DNA of 64,000 bases. It comes from Fortiea sp. LEGE XX443. GTDB taxonomy: Bacteria > Cyanobacteriota > Cyanobacteriia > Cyanobacteriales > Nostocaceae. Positions 46,830 to 56,174 of the stretch are shown here, one piece after another. The stretch spans positions 62,001 through 126,000 of the forward strand of contig NZ_JADEXZ010000002.1 in NCBI RefSeq assembly GCF_015206815.1, in the 5' to 3' direction. A program made the translations under genes and the position numbers. Below the pieces are notes generated by a model. The model was given only the letters and a program-made list of their open reading frames with translations, was not told the origin of the DNA and ran no database searches. Positions within the stretch are counted from its first letter, which is position 1; every line of letters starts with the position of its first letter.

Positions 46830-47178
46830 TACCCCATACCTGCCTTGATTACAGTTCCCGTAATGCTATTTAGGGTAACTGATATTTCCGGAACCCTTCA
46901 TAAGACAAGTGTATGATCGCGTGGGGATTCTTTAAACGCAAAGTATTGCAGAGTAACGCAGAGAAATGAGAATAGTCGCTTGGGTTAAGTGACAACAAAA
47001 CACAACAAAGTCGAACTGTCCAAGTCTATTGGGTATATGACGGGAAAGGAGGTATGGCGTAATTTTACCACTTACCTGACTTCGCATACATAGTAAACAA
47101 ATAATAATGTTGATTTTGCTTGTAAATAGGGAATTCTAAAAATATACATTATTTTGCATCTACTATAATTTATTAGTT
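46830..47178. other. Divergent promoter region with short repeat
   Basis: 349 bp between two divergent genes. It holds an ACGCAAAGTATTGCAGAGTA-type repeat (about 46936-46970). Nothing else that I can support. Confidence 0.5.
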
Positions 47179-48138
47179 ATGAAACAAGCAAATCTCTTAG
47201 AGCGGGCGAGACAAGGAGATATCCAGGCAATTAATTCAGTAATAAATTATCTTTTTCAACCGAAAGGAATTACTGTTAAAGTATTTTTGCAAAAAGGTTG
47301 TTTGGAGTTAACATTAGAATCGATTCAAATACCTGAGCAATCATCTTCAGTTACATTAGTTCGTAAACTAATGATTAAATTAGAACTCAAATTTATTAAT
47401 TCTATAAAAATTTATGGCAGGAAAATAGGAACAAGTTCATTTTCTTGGACAGACTACATATATCCTCCTTTTGAAATAAAAGAAACTAAACCTCAAATTA
47501 TTAATTCAGAAATAAATAAGCAGAATAATCACAAAGTTTTCTCTCAAATGTGGCCAGCTTGGTTTCCTTATCCTATTTCATGGTTGAGAGCATTAATATT
47601 AATTCCATTTTTAGCACTTGTTATTACTTGTAGCTTTACTATCGCTGTATATTGGGGAGTTGTCATCACTGACATTACAAAGCGCTTAGAAATATTGGTA
47701 TTAGCTATATTATTAGGAATTTTACTGCCCATATTACTGATAGGTTATGTTCATAAATTTTTCACGACTCTTAGAAAAGATTCAGTTAGATTAGATGGTT
47801 TAGCTAAATTTTTGCTTAATCCTAATAACTTATGGGAGGGATTTTATGCAGAAATAGTGTTATTAATATCATCGTTATTATCAATAATCATCATTATACC
47901 ATTTTTCCACATTTATGGTTGTAATTACTCGTATTTTTCCCGTGATTGCTACAGAACAAATCTTTGGCTTGGCATGGACAAGGATTATTTACAGCAGATG
48001 ACAGTAATAATTTGGATTACTTGTGCTGCGTATCTTTATCAATTAGAATACCTAGCAAGAAACCATTTCATATCTAAGCTAAAAAAATTAGCAATATTAC
48101 CTCCCTTGGGCAAAAAAAATCGAAATCGAATTACCTGA
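47179..48138 (+). CDS. Membrane protein with N-terminal cyanobacterial domain, unknown
   Basis: A 319-residue protein. Residues about 1-95 (LLERARQGDIQAINSVINYLFQPKGITVKVFLQKGCLELTLESIQIPEQ...KIYGRKIGTSSFSWTDYI) resemble a small domain I recall at the N-terminus of many Nostoc proteins with diverse partners; it has no known role. A linker to about 125 is followed by four to five membrane segments (about 138-160, 172-195, 225-245, 272-290). Signal relay to the membrane is a guess only. Confidence 0.72.
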   Translation: MKQANLLERARQGDIQAINSVINYLFQPKGITVKVFLQKGCLELTLESIQIPEQSSSVTLVRKLMIKLELKFINSIKIYGRKIGTSSFSWTDYIYPPFEIKETKPQIINSEINKQNNHKVFSQMWPAWFPYPISWLRALILIPFLALVITCSFTIAVYWGVVITDITKRLEILVLAILLGILLPILLIGYVHKFFTTLRKDSVRLDGLAKFLLNPNNLWEGFYAEIVLLISSLLSIIIIIPFFHIYGCNYSYFSRDCYRTNLWLGMDKDYLQQMTVIIWITCAAYLYQLEYLARNHFISKLKKLAILPPLGKKNRNRIT

Positions 48139-48157
48139 TGCGATTGCGCTACTGAAT

Positions 48158-49405
48158 TTAAGCCATTAAATAACGCTGTGCTGCTTGTAATATCTTCAAT
48201 TGCAATAGCGTTTCATCTCCCAATTGTTGGCTAAAACTAGGCTTTACAGGGGTGACATTCAAACTACGAATAATCTCCTTTGCTACAGCTTTTGCTAATA
48301 ATGGTGGTACAGAATTGCCTACTTGTCGAAAACCATGCCATTTGGTGATATGAAATCTAAACCAGTCTGGGTAAGAATGCAGTCGTGCGGCTTCCCTAAC
48401 TGTAATACATCGAGGTGTCAATGGATGAATTGGACGCGGAGAAGTAAAAGAACCTCTGTATCTATCTGTTCCGGCTCTTAAAGTATTGCAGACACCATCG
48501 GGATGTAGTTTATGAAAGCGGCTAATGGGTTCTCTTTCTCCTTGGGGAGTATCTTGAAAACGTTGAATAATTGTTGGCGAGTGTTTAGTTCTGAAACTAG
48601 AAGAGAGAATGCGGGAATCGAATTGGCGATCGCAGCCATAATCATCTGCTAAAGTACTAATACCGCGAAGTATCAAGGCGTAATCGCTAGGTTTGCCATA
48701 CTCGGCAAATACCCAATCTTTCTCTAATAACTCTGAATATTCTTCGACTTCTGGAATATCGCCGATCGCATCCCAGACCGTCGGGCTAAGTGGTAGAGTA
48801 TTTTGTTGTGTTGACTGGTTTGGCTTGGCTATTTGGGTAATTGGCTGGGGATACTTTGGTAATTTAACATCTCGCCTAGCTCCCAGGAGAAACAAGCGCT
48901 CACGGGATTGCGGTACGCCATAATGAGCAGCGTTGAGAACTTGGTAATTTTCTTCTACTTGATAGCCTTGAGATTGAAACTCACTAATTAAAGTTTTGAG
49001 AATTTGTTTGTGTTCGCCAACTGTAATACCGCGAACGTTTTCCATTACAAAATATTTTGGTTGTAATTCCAACACCAACCGATAAAAATGAAATACTAAA
49101 GAGTTACGCGGATCATCAAAAACCCGTTTACCCATGAGTGAAAAGCCTTGACAGGGTGAACCACAAATAACTACATCAATTTTGCGATCGCCTATTTGTG
49201 AACGTCGCCGAATTTCTTTACCTGTTGTCTCTTCTACACTTTTACACAAAACTGTACAGCGAGGAAAGTTAAACTCGTGTGTGGCGCAGTGAATCGGGTC
49301 AATTTCTACGGCTGCTAATACATCAAAACCGGCTTGTTCAAAGCCGAGGCTCATACCACCTGCACCTGCGAACAAATCAACTGCGATTGGTCGTCGTTTT
49401 CTCAT
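48158..49405 (-). CDS. C5 cytosine DNA methyltransferase, solitary
   Basis: A 415-residue enzyme with all C5-MTase motifs: I DLFAGAGGMSLGFEQAGF, IV GSPCQGFSLMGKR (catalytic Cys), VI VMENVRG, VIII QSRERLFLLG, IX/X TVREAARLHSYPDWF and GNSVPPLLAKAVA. The target recognition domain lies between VIII and IX. The start sequence resembles, by recall, the M.Ssp6803I/DmtC group specific for CGATCG, the core of HIP1. No restriction enzyme is adjacent, so it is likely a housekeeping methylase. Specificity is not proven by the sequence alone. Confidence 0.93.
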   Translation of the reverse strand: MRKRRPIAVDLFAGAGGMSLGFEQAGFDVLAAVEIDPIHCATHEFNFPRCTVLCKSVEETTGKEIRRRSQIGDRKIDVVICGSPCQGFSLMGKRVFDDPRNSLVFHFYRLVLELQPKYFVMENVRGITVGEHKQILKTLISEFQSQGYQVEENYQVLNAAHYGVPQSRERLFLLGARRDVKLPKYPQPITQIAKPNQSTQQNTLPLSPTVWDAIGDIPEVEEYSELLEKDWVFAEYGKPSDYALILRGISTLADDYGCDRQFDSRILSSSFRTKHSPTIIQRFQDTPQGEREPISRFHKLHPDGVCNTLRAGTDRYRGSFTSPRPIHPLTPRCITVREAARLHSYPDWFRFHITKWHGFRQVGNSVPPLLAKAVAKEIIRSLNVTPVKPSFSQQLGDETLLQLKILQAAQRYLMA

Positions 49406-49556
49406 TGATTGCTAAGTGCTGAGTTCTGAGTAGTCCCTTCATACTTTATACTACCCTTCTCCTATCGGAGACGCTACGCGTAGACTTCGGCGTGAGACAG
49501 TCGAACGCTTGCTTCCCGAAAGGTACGGGAAGCCACCCAAAGGGTGTCTACATACT
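49406..49556. repeat. Repeat-filled gap between methyltransferase and lpxB
   Basis: It contains heptads (CTTCATA-type at both ends) and a palindromic GC-rich dispersed repeat (CGGAGACGCTACGCGTAG; CCCGAAAGGTACGGG; CACCCAAAGGGTG). No gene. Confidence 0.7.
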
Positions 49557-50717
49557 TCATACTTTATTTAGTATTTGCAAAATTTCTTGAGCTGCGCGAT
49601 CGCATACAGCAACTTCTCCCAAACATTGTCGCATTTGGGCATAATCTGTCAAGGTTTGCTGTCTGCGTTCAAGATTGAGTAGTAACTCCATCGCGGCTTG
49701 GATAATATTCTCTGATGTAGCTTTTTCTTGTAACAACTCTGGAACAATCTCCCTCATCACCACTAAATTAACTGGTGAAGCAAAGGGAATAGAACCTTTG
49801 AGAATTTTCCGCGCAATCCACACAGTAATGGCATTCAGGCGATAAACTACAACTTGCGGCACGTTAAACAGTGCTAATTCTAAGTTAACTGTGCCAGATT
49901 TGGTAATGGCGAAATCAGCCGCAGCAAACACTTCTTTTTGTTGACCAGATACAATTGTCGCTTGTAAACCATATTTTTGAATTGCAGCAGCAATTGGTTG
50001 TCTGAAGCTTTCTAAAGATAGGGGAATCCAAAAATGGACTTCTGGTAACTTAGCTTGGATTGTTTGAGCAGCCTGAAAAATTACTGGTAAAAGATATTTT
50101 AGTTCTTGCTGACGCGAAGCGGGGAGAAGTGCGATCGCAATTTGTTCTGGTATGATACCTAATTTGGCACGCGCCGCCTGACGATTGGGTACATCCTGCA
50201 TCCGATCAATTAACGGATGTCCTACCCAGCTAACATTTGCGCCGTTCTCCTGATAATAACGTGCTTCTTCGGGGAAGATGGCTAAGAGTTTATCTGTAAA
50301 ACCAACAATCCGGGAAGTGTTCCGCAAACTCACAGACCATACCCACTCTTGCGGTGCAATGTAATATACTACAGGCACTTCGGGGAGATTTTTCTGCATG
50401 TAAGTGCCAATACCGAGATTCGGCCCCATGTAATCAATCAGCACTACTAAGTCTGGCGGATTTTGCTTGAGATAGGCGATCGCTTGCCGTTGTACATTGA
50501 TAGTTGGCAAAATATAAGGCAGGGATTCTAAAAGTCCCATTGAGCCAATCCCACTGGTATTGCCCAAAATTGTTGCCCCAGCCTCTGCCATTTTTTCGCC
50601 ACCGAGGGCGACAATTTCTAATTCCAACCCAGCAGCAGCTTGGCGTTTTATCGCTGCAATCAACAGTGACCCTTGCAAATCGCCAGACACCTCGCCAGTG
50701 CTGATAAATATCCGCAT
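49557..50717 (-). CDS. lpxB: Lipid-A-disaccharide synthase
   Basis: A 386-residue GT-B glycosyltransferase that joins two acylated glucosamines in lipid A synthesis. It starts MRIFISTGEVSGDLQGSLL, and carries YYIAPQEWVWS, FPEEARYYQENGANVSWVGHPL and the sugar-nucleotide site ITKSGTVNLELALFNVPQVVVYRL, all typical. It is the last gene of the minus-strand cluster; its own promoter may lie in the 168-bp gap with CTGCCTC repeats. Confidence 0.94.
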   Translation of the reverse strand: MRIFISTGEVSGDLQGSLLIAAIKRQAAAGLELEIVALGGEKMAEAGATILGNTSGIGSMGLLESLPYILPTINVQRQAIAYLKQNPPDLVVLIDYMGPNLGIGTYMQKNLPEVPVVYYIAPQEWVWSVSLRNTSRIVGFTDKLLAIFPEEARYYQENGANVSWVGHPLIDRMQDVPNRQAARAKLGIIPEQIAIALLPASRQQELKYLLPVIFQAAQTIQAKLPEVHFWIPLSLESFRQPIAAAIQKYGLQATIVSGQQKEVFAAADFAITKSGTVNLELALFNVPQVVVYRLNAITVWIARKILKGSIPFASPVNLVVMREIVPELLQEKATSENIIQAAMELLLNLERRQQTLTDYAQMRQCLGEVAVCDRAAQEILQILNKV

Positions 50718-50835
50718 TTGATAATTAAAAATTTCGTAAAAATTTTAGACATAAAAGCTGAGAAATTAAGAGATAAAGCCAAAAGCATTCAGATTAAGGC
50801 ATTTTTAGAGGTAAGTTTCCGGAAAAGTCATACTT

Positions 50836-50864
50836 CTGCCTCCTGCCTCCTGCCTCCTGCCTTC
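50836..50864. repeat. Heptanucleotide tandem repeat (CTGCCTC)4
   Basis: Nearly four CTGCCTC units between lpxA and lpxB. The same GCCTCCT-type units occur in the two 124-bp MITE copies. Confidence 0.88.
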
Positions 50865-50885
50865 TCCTAATTTCTCCCACATAAC

Positions 50886-51707
50886 CTAAGACTCATCACT
50901 TGTGCCAGAAACTCTACCTTTACCAGGAATCAAGCCGCGTCTTCCTGGCATTTGAGACAAAAGAATAAAGCGGCGCAAGTACTGTAGTTGTTCTGTGTCT
51001 CCTAGTTGTTCCAATTGTTCTAACGCCTCCTTAAAGGTCAAATTAGAACGATAAAGAATGCGGAAGGCTTTTTTGAGTATTTGCAAATCACTGGCTGTCA
51101 TACCAGAGCGTTTCAGTCCAACCAAGTTGAGGGTTCTGACGCGTACAGGATTACCTTCAACTAGCATATATGGCGGCACATCCCGGTCAATGCGTGACAT
51201 TCCACCGACCATTGAGTGTCTACCAATATGGACAAATTGATGAACGCCCAAAACTCCACCTAGTCTAGCACGAGACTCGATGTGGACATGGCCTGCTAGT
51301 GCTACTGAATTGGGAATTACTACATGGTCTTCAATTATGCAGTTATGTGCCACATGGACATAAGCCATCAGCAAGTTGTTACTGCCGATGATTGTGGCTT
51401 CTCCCTCGCCAGTGGCGCGGTTAATGGTGACATACTCCCGAATCAGATTGTTGTCACCGATTCTTACCCAGGTAGGTTCTCCCACGAATTTGAGATCCTG
51501 GGGTTCCATGCCGATAGCTGCACCGGGAAAAATCTGATTTCGCTCCCCAATTTCACAAGGCCCTTCTAGCACTACATGAGCACCAATAATTGTTTCCGGG
51601 CCGACTTTGACATGCGCTCCAATCACAGCATAAGCACCGACTTGCACTGTAGGGTGGAGTTCCGCTTTAGAATGAACTACAGCCGTTGGATGAATAAGAG
51701 TCTTCAA
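50886..51707 (-). CDS. lpxA: UDP-N-acetylglucosamine acyltransferase
   Basis: A 273-residue left-handed beta-helix enzyme, first step of lipid A synthesis. Hexapeptide repeats run from IHPTAVVHSKAELHPTVQVGAYAVIG onward; the catalytic-region AYVHVAHNCIIEDHVVIPNSVALAGHVHI and the helical C-terminus are present. 255 bp of repeats and AT-rich sequence separate it from fabZ. Confidence 0.95.
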   Translation of the reverse strand: MKTLIHPTAVVHSKAELHPTVQVGAYAVIGAHVKVGPETIIGAHVVLEGPCEIGERNQIFPGAAIGMEPQDLKFVGEPTWVRIGDNNLIREYVTINRATGEGEATIIGSNNLLMAYVHVAHNCIIEDHVVIPNSVALAGHVHIESRARLGGVLGVHQFVHIGRHSMVGGMSRIDRDVPPYMLVEGNPVRVRTLNLVGLKRSGMTASDLQILKKAFRILYRSNLTFKEALEQLEQLGDTEQLQYLRRFILLSQMPGRRGLIPGKGRVSGTSDES

Positions 51708-51962
51708 GGTTGAATCTCCAGAACTGTCTTAAGAAGCCAGCGCTTTGAGGCAACTGGCGTTGCTGAATTGTTAGAACTTCAGCAGCCGAAAGTGTGGTGC
51801 AAAGCAAGTTGAGTGTGTTCGCATAGCGTCTCGTCAGAGAGGGCAGCGAAAATCAAGAAATTTTAAAATACTATTGTTATTGTCGGTAGTTGTTTACCTG
51901 CTATCCTTTTTCAGGATTGAGTCGGGGTACATCACGGCTGTACTGAGACCTAAAGCAAGTTG

Positions 51963-52484
51963 TTAACTAACTAAAGAGAACATCAATTCGCCTTCAGCAG
52001 CGAGCTGTCCGTCAATTTCGGCCTTAGCTTGCATCTTCCCAAACCGACGTTGTTTTATACATAACAGTTCCACTGTCATAATTAGCTGATCCCCAGGGAC
52101 GACTGGACGACGGAAGCGGGCTTTATCAATACCAGCAAACACGAACAGTCCACCTGCGTCGTATTCTGGCAGTTGTGTTAAAACAATTCCGCCAACTTGT
52201 GCCATTGCTTCAACAATTAGCACGCCTGGCATCAGTGGTCTACCGGGGAAATGTCCTTGAAATTGAGGTTCATTAATAGTAACATTTTTAACGCCTACGG
52301 CCAGTTTTCCTGGTACGTAGTCAATAATTTTGTCTACCAGTAAAAATGGATAGCGGTGGGGTAATAACTGCTGAATCTCTTCGGAGGTGAAAGTTTTTTT
52401 CATCTCAGATGCAGTTGGAGTTTGTGTGGGAGTAGATGAGGATGCGATCGCATTACTACTATTTACTTCTGCAAGAATTGACAT
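51963..52484 (-). CDS. fabZ: 3-hydroxyacyl-ACP dehydratase FabZ
   Basis: A 173-residue hot-dog fold dehydratase. The catalytic histidine is in [12 protein letters not shown], the glutamate in [15 protein letters not shown], with [11 protein letters not shown] between. The first 27 residues (Ser/Thr/Pro-rich) are an extension; homology begins at [14 protein letters not shown], so the true start may be internal. It lies 57 bp behind lpxC in the lipid A cluster. Confidence 0.95.
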   Translation of the reverse strand: MSILAEVNSSNAIASSSTPTQTPTASEMKKTFTSEEIQQLLPHRYPFLLVDKIIDYVPGKLAVGVKNVTINEPQFQGHFPGRPLMPGVLIVEAMAQVGGIVLTQLPEYDAGGLFVFAGIDKARFRRPVVPGDQLIMTVELLCIKQRRFGKMQAKAEIDGQLAAEGELMFSLVS

Positions 52485-52541
52485 TGGCGATGTGTTTGAC
52501 TTTGACTTGAGAAATTTAAGTGGGATGGCACTGAAATCCCC

Positions 52542-53411
52542 TCAGATTTTGTCATTGGGATTTGGCTGTGCAGCTAAAATCTTTTCAGCAAGTTGAATAT
52601 GTAAATTATGACTGGCTTTATATGCTAAGAAATGAGCTTGCGGGAAAATACCCAATAAACTCAAATCCCCTACTAAATCCAACATCTTATGACGAACTGG
52701 CTCATTTGAAAATCTTAATGGTGGATTTATCCATCCTTCAGACCCACAAACGAGGGCATTATCCAAGCTGCCACCTTTAATTAATCCTGCCTGTTGTAGG
52801 TATTCTATTTGATGTAACAAACCAAAAGTACGGGCAGGTGCAATTTCCGCAGCAAAGCTGGCAGCAGCATCCTCGACATCAGTAGTCAATAACCAGCTGT
52901 ACCATTGATTACCAATTGCAGGCAAATCAAAGTCAATTCCATAACTAAAGCGGGTTTCTGCTGCTGGTAAGGCACAGACAAAAGCATCGTCTTGATAAAC
53001 CCAGATTGGTTCTTTTACTACCAAGTTTCCTTGGTTGTTATGTACTGGTTGTGCTTTTAAGCCGACTTGAGCAATGCTGGTAGCCCAAATCTGTGCTGAA
53101 CCATCCAACAGAGGTACTTCAGTGCCATCAATTTCGATGCGGGCGTTATTCACACCCATACCTGCCAATGTCGCCAATAAATGCTCTACTGTGCGGACAG
53201 ATGCTTCGTCTTTACCCAACTGCGTTGAGAGAACAGTCTGATTTACCGCCGCAATTTGTGCGGGAATGATTGGCAAATCTGGTAAATCTACCCGCACAAA
53301 ATAACGCCCGCTGTCTACTTGGGCTGGTAATATCCGCACGTTGGTAGTTATACCGCTATGCAGCCCTACTCCGGTTTGGTAGATTTCCCCTGCTATGGTG
53401 TGCTGTTGCAT
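52542..53411 (-). CDS. lpxC: UDP-3-O-acyl-N-acetylglucosamine deacetylase
   Basis: A 289-residue zinc deacetylase, committed step of lipid A synthesis. Zinc ligands are the His in [14 protein letters not shown] and the His/Asp in [13 protein letters not shown]; the catalytic His is in [11 protein letters not shown] chose the ATG at 53409-53411 ([20 protein letters not shown]); an upstream start would add 14 non-homologous residues. Confidence 0.95.
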   Translation of the reverse strand: MQQHTIAGEIYQTGVGLHSGITTNVRILPAQVDSGRYFVRVDLPDLPIIPAQIAAVNQTVLSTQLGKDEASVRTVEHLLATLAGMGVNNARIEIDGTEVPLLDGSAQIWATSIAQVGLKAQPVHNNQGNLVVKEPIWVYQDDAFVCALPAAETRFSYGIDFDLPAIGNQWYSWLLTTDVEDAAASFAAEIAPARTFGLLHQIEYLQQAGLIKGGSLDNALVCGSEGWINPPLRFSNEPVRHKMLDLVGDLSLLGIFPQAHFLAYKASHNLHIQLAEKILAAQPNPNDKI

Positions 53412-53441
53412 GGGCGAAAATTTAATACACCTTAATAAATA

Positions 53442-53469
53442 GTCAAGGGTCAAGGGTCAAGAGTCAAGA
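53442..53469. repeat. Heptanucleotide tandem repeat (GTCAAGG/GTCAAGA)4
   Basis: Four GTCAAG(G/A) units between bamA and lpxC, followed by AAGTGTG-type heptads up to about 53540. Confidence 0.88.
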
Positions 53470-53541
53470 GAAAGCATGAAGTGTAAAGTGTGAAGTATGA
53501 AATTAGCTTTTTCAGACTTCAGGCTTCAAGCTTCAGACTTT

Positions 53542-56031
53542 TTAAAACCTTTCGCCAATGCCGAAATTGATGCGGCTGTCACCGTCGTCATTAATGCCGT
53601 AGTCGATACGAATTGGCCCTAATGGCGATTGAACACGCACACCAAGACCATAACCATAGCCAGTCCCATTTTTGTTGAGGACTTCAGCAGCCCTAGTGCT
53701 GCTTCCTAAATCGCTACCAAAATCAAGGAAGACTGCACCACTGACGATGGAGAAGACAGGGAAGCGATACTCAACCGATGCTTGCACGTAAGTACGCCCA
53801 CTGGCCAAGGTGCCTTCTTCGTAGCCCCGAACGGAGTTACTACCACCCAGCGTAAACGCTTCATAAGGGGGTAAGTCGCCCAGGATGGTTCCTCCTTGGA
53901 GGTTAAAGGCTAGAGTTTGCGGCCCTTTAGAAAAGTTAAGGAATTTGACGGGGATGTATTGGCTATAGCTCCCCCGTAATCTGGTTAGTAAAATATTACC
54001 TAGCCCTACTGGCACTGACTGATCAACCCCAAAGCGGAGGAAAGAACCGTTGGTGGGTTGTAGGGGATTGTTACGAAGATCGCGCTGTGTCCCCAGTTGT
54101 AATAACAATAAGTCGTCTTCACCTGTATCGGAGAAGCTTAAGGGAATCAATTCTCCCGGTACTCCATCTGTGAAAACTGTACCAAATCTTCTGAGATCGC
54201 CATCAAAATCGCGGCTAGAAACTCGTTGATATTGCAAACCAGCCGAAGCTGTCCATTCTGCTCTTTCGTAGGGATTAGCAGATAAAGGACGGGTAAAGGT
54301 TACACCACCACCTAAACGGAGAACACGGGGGCGATCGCCTTCTGTGTCTCCTTCTGTAAAAGTTTCTACGTTGTTATCTGTTCCTTCATAAATCAATGAA
54401 ATGGAACTACGGCGGAAAATATTAGCTGTGTAGGAAGTACGATAGGGATCTCCGGCAATCCAAGGATCGGTATACCGCAAGTCAAACAGTAATTCCCGTG
54501 TTCCTAACTGGACTTCTGCACCTAATTTTTGATTTCTACCGTTGAGGTTTTGTTGTTGATAACTCACCGTACCAAATAATCCACTGGCAGAACTAATCCC
54601 AGCCCCAGCTGCGATCGAACCGCTACTACGTTCTGCTACGTTGACTACAACATCCACTTTGCTAGGGTCAGTACCAGGATCTAGGGAGACGTTCACATCT
54701 TCAAATAATCCCAATCCGAATACCCGTTGTAAGTCTTTTTGGACTATATTACGGTTGAATATTTGTCCTGGTTTTAATTCCAATTCACGCGTAATAATAT
54801 ACTCTTGTGTTCGTCCCCGAATTGGTCTGCCTTGGTCGTCAGTTTCCAGACCTTCTTTGTTACGGAATCGGACTTTGATATTTTCTACCACACCTTCTGC
54901 TATTTGTAAAGTCACAACTCCATTTTCGGAAACTTGTGGCGCACCAATCACGTTGGCTAACACATAACCTTGGTCTTGATAGCGTTTGGTTAAGGTCTTG
55001 ATACCTTCTTGCAAGTCACGCAAGTTCAGAATTTTGCCATACTGATCCTTAAAAACTTCATCCGCAGTGCTAGTCGGGAGGACAGAAGCGACACCGGTTC
55101 CAGGATTAGCCTGGACTTCCACTTTTGTTAGGACGGGGTTGGGCTGCACAATAAAGCTTACCCGCACACCCAAAGGGGTATCTTCGGGTGTTGCTTGGAC
55201 GTTAGAAAAGAAACCAGTACCAAAGATAGAATTAATATCTTCTTGCAACTGAGTGCGAGTAGTTGTCCGTCCTGGTTGAGTACGAATGACTTGGTAAACT
55301 TTCTCTTCTAGTTCTGGTGTTAATTGTCCTGTCTGGGGTATCACAACTACTTCTGATACCAACACTCTAGGTTCTGTTGTTTCGGAGGTGTCGTTAGGTT
55401 GAGTGTTACCAGGAGATGAGGGAAATGCGGGTTCTGTTGTCGGTGGGTTGGTATTCTCTGGTTGAGTGTTACCAGGAGATGCAGGAAATGCGGGTTCTGT
55501 TGTTGGTGGGTTGGTATTCTCTGGTTGAGTGTTACCAGGAGATGCGGGAAATGCGGGTTCTGTTGTCGGTGGGTTGGTATTCTCTGGTTGAGTGTTACCA
55601 GGAGATGCGGGAAATGCGGGTTCTGTTGTCGGTGGGTTGGTATTTTCTGGTTCAGGAGTGGTAGGAAATGGGGCTGGCGGTGGACTATCAGGATTTGGGA
55701 TTGTCTCTGGAGTTTGGACAATTGTTGGTGTTGTTAAGGTGGGTATTATCACCTCTGATCTCAGTGCTGCGGCTGACTGCTTTGGAGAAATTGCCACAGA
55801 TTGGGGTTGAATATCTTCGAGTACCTTCACCTCTGTGGCGTTGATCTCAGATTTTAAACCTTCACTGACCAAACCTTGGTCTACATCCTTTTTTTGTGGC
55901 TGACTTGTCGCGGACTCTAAAACTTCAGATGTCTGTTGTAAACCTTTAGTAGTCTGGGCATTCGCATTGAGAGAGCCGCTTAATGGCGCTGCAATTGCTA
56001 CAACTGCTAATAATATAGGAGATAAACGCAT
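53542..56031 (-). CDS. bamA: Outer-membrane assembly protein BamA/Omp85 with Pro-rich repeats
   Basis: An 829-residue Omp85. Residues 1-26 are a signal peptide (ILLAVVAIAAPLSGSLNANA). About 105-215 is a Pro/Thr-rich region with four 21-residue repeats. Three POTRA domains follow (about 225-465: VLVSEVVVIPQTG, RVSFIVQPNPVLTKVEVQA, VENIKVRFRNKEG...), then a beta-barrel (about 480-829: GSIAAGAGISSASGLFGTVSYQQQNLNGRNQ, ending RIDYGINDDGDSRINFGIGERF with the C-terminal aromatic). It inserts beta-barrel proteins. Three POTRAs and the long N-terminal linker fit the cyanobacterial type. Confidence 0.95.
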   Translation of the reverse strand: MRLSPILLAVVAIAAPLSGSLNANAQTTKGLQQTSEVLESATSQPQKKDVDQGLVSEGLKSEINATEVKVLEDIQPQSVAISPKQSAAALRSEVIIPTLTTPTIVQTPETIPNPDSPPPAPFPTTPEPENTNPPTTEPAFPASPGNTQPENTNPPTTEPAFPASPGNTQPENTNPPTTEPAFPASPGNTQPENTNPPTTEPAFPSSPGNTQPNDTSETTEPRVLVSEVVVIPQTGQLTPELEEKVYQVIRTQPGRTTTRTQLQEDINSIFGTGFFSNVQATPEDTPLGVRVSFIVQPNPVLTKVEVQANPGTGVASVLPTSTADEVFKDQYGKILNLRDLQEGIKTLTKRYQDQGYVLANVIGAPQVSENGVVTLQIAEGVVENIKVRFRNKEGLETDDQGRPIRGRTQEYIITRELELKPGQIFNRNIVQKDLQRVFGLGLFEDVNVSLDPGTDPSKVDVVVNVAERSSGSIAAGAGISSASGLFGTVSYQQQNLNGRNQKLGAEVQLGTRELLFDLRYTDPWIAGDPYRTSYTANIFRRSSISLIYEGTDNNVETFTEGDTEGDRPRVLRLGGGVTFTRPLSANPYERAEWTASAGLQYQRVSSRDFDGDLRRFGTVFTDGVPGELIPLSFSDTGEDDLLLLQLGTQRDLRNNPLQPTNGSFLRFGVDQSVPVGLGNILLTRLRGSYSQYIPVKFLNFSKGPQTLAFNLQGGTILGDLPPYEAFTLGGSNSVRGYEEGTLASGRTYVQASVEYRFPVFSIVSGAVFLDFGSDLGSSTRAAEVLNKNGTGYGYGLGVRVQSPLGPIRIDYGINDDGDSRINFGIGERF
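55397..55648 (-). repeat. Four 63-bp tandem repeats within bamA
   Basis: Four in-frame units of 63 bp with only a few differences encode repeats of the type ENTNPPTTEPAFPASPGNTQ. They are free of stops in several frames. Near identity suggests recent expansion or homogenisation. Confidence 0.95.
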
Positions 56032-56174
56032 TTTATTTATATTCCTCTTGACTTCCGCACACCATCACACACTAGTCAATAATCATTGGTCAATAGTCAA
56101 TAGTTATGAATCATTAGTAAGTGTTTTTTGTCAATACAAATTACCAATGACAAAAGAAAATTCCACCAGCAAGT

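Noticed and set aside
51757-51769. GGCGTTGCTGAAT between fabZ and lpxA as another IS1-like MITE
   Set aside because: Only 13 bases match the left end; I found no right end or target duplication.
55416-55737. Plus-strand Cys/Trp-rich repeat frames opposite bamA
   Set aside because: They arise from the 63-bp repeat read on the other strand; bamA homology explains the locus.
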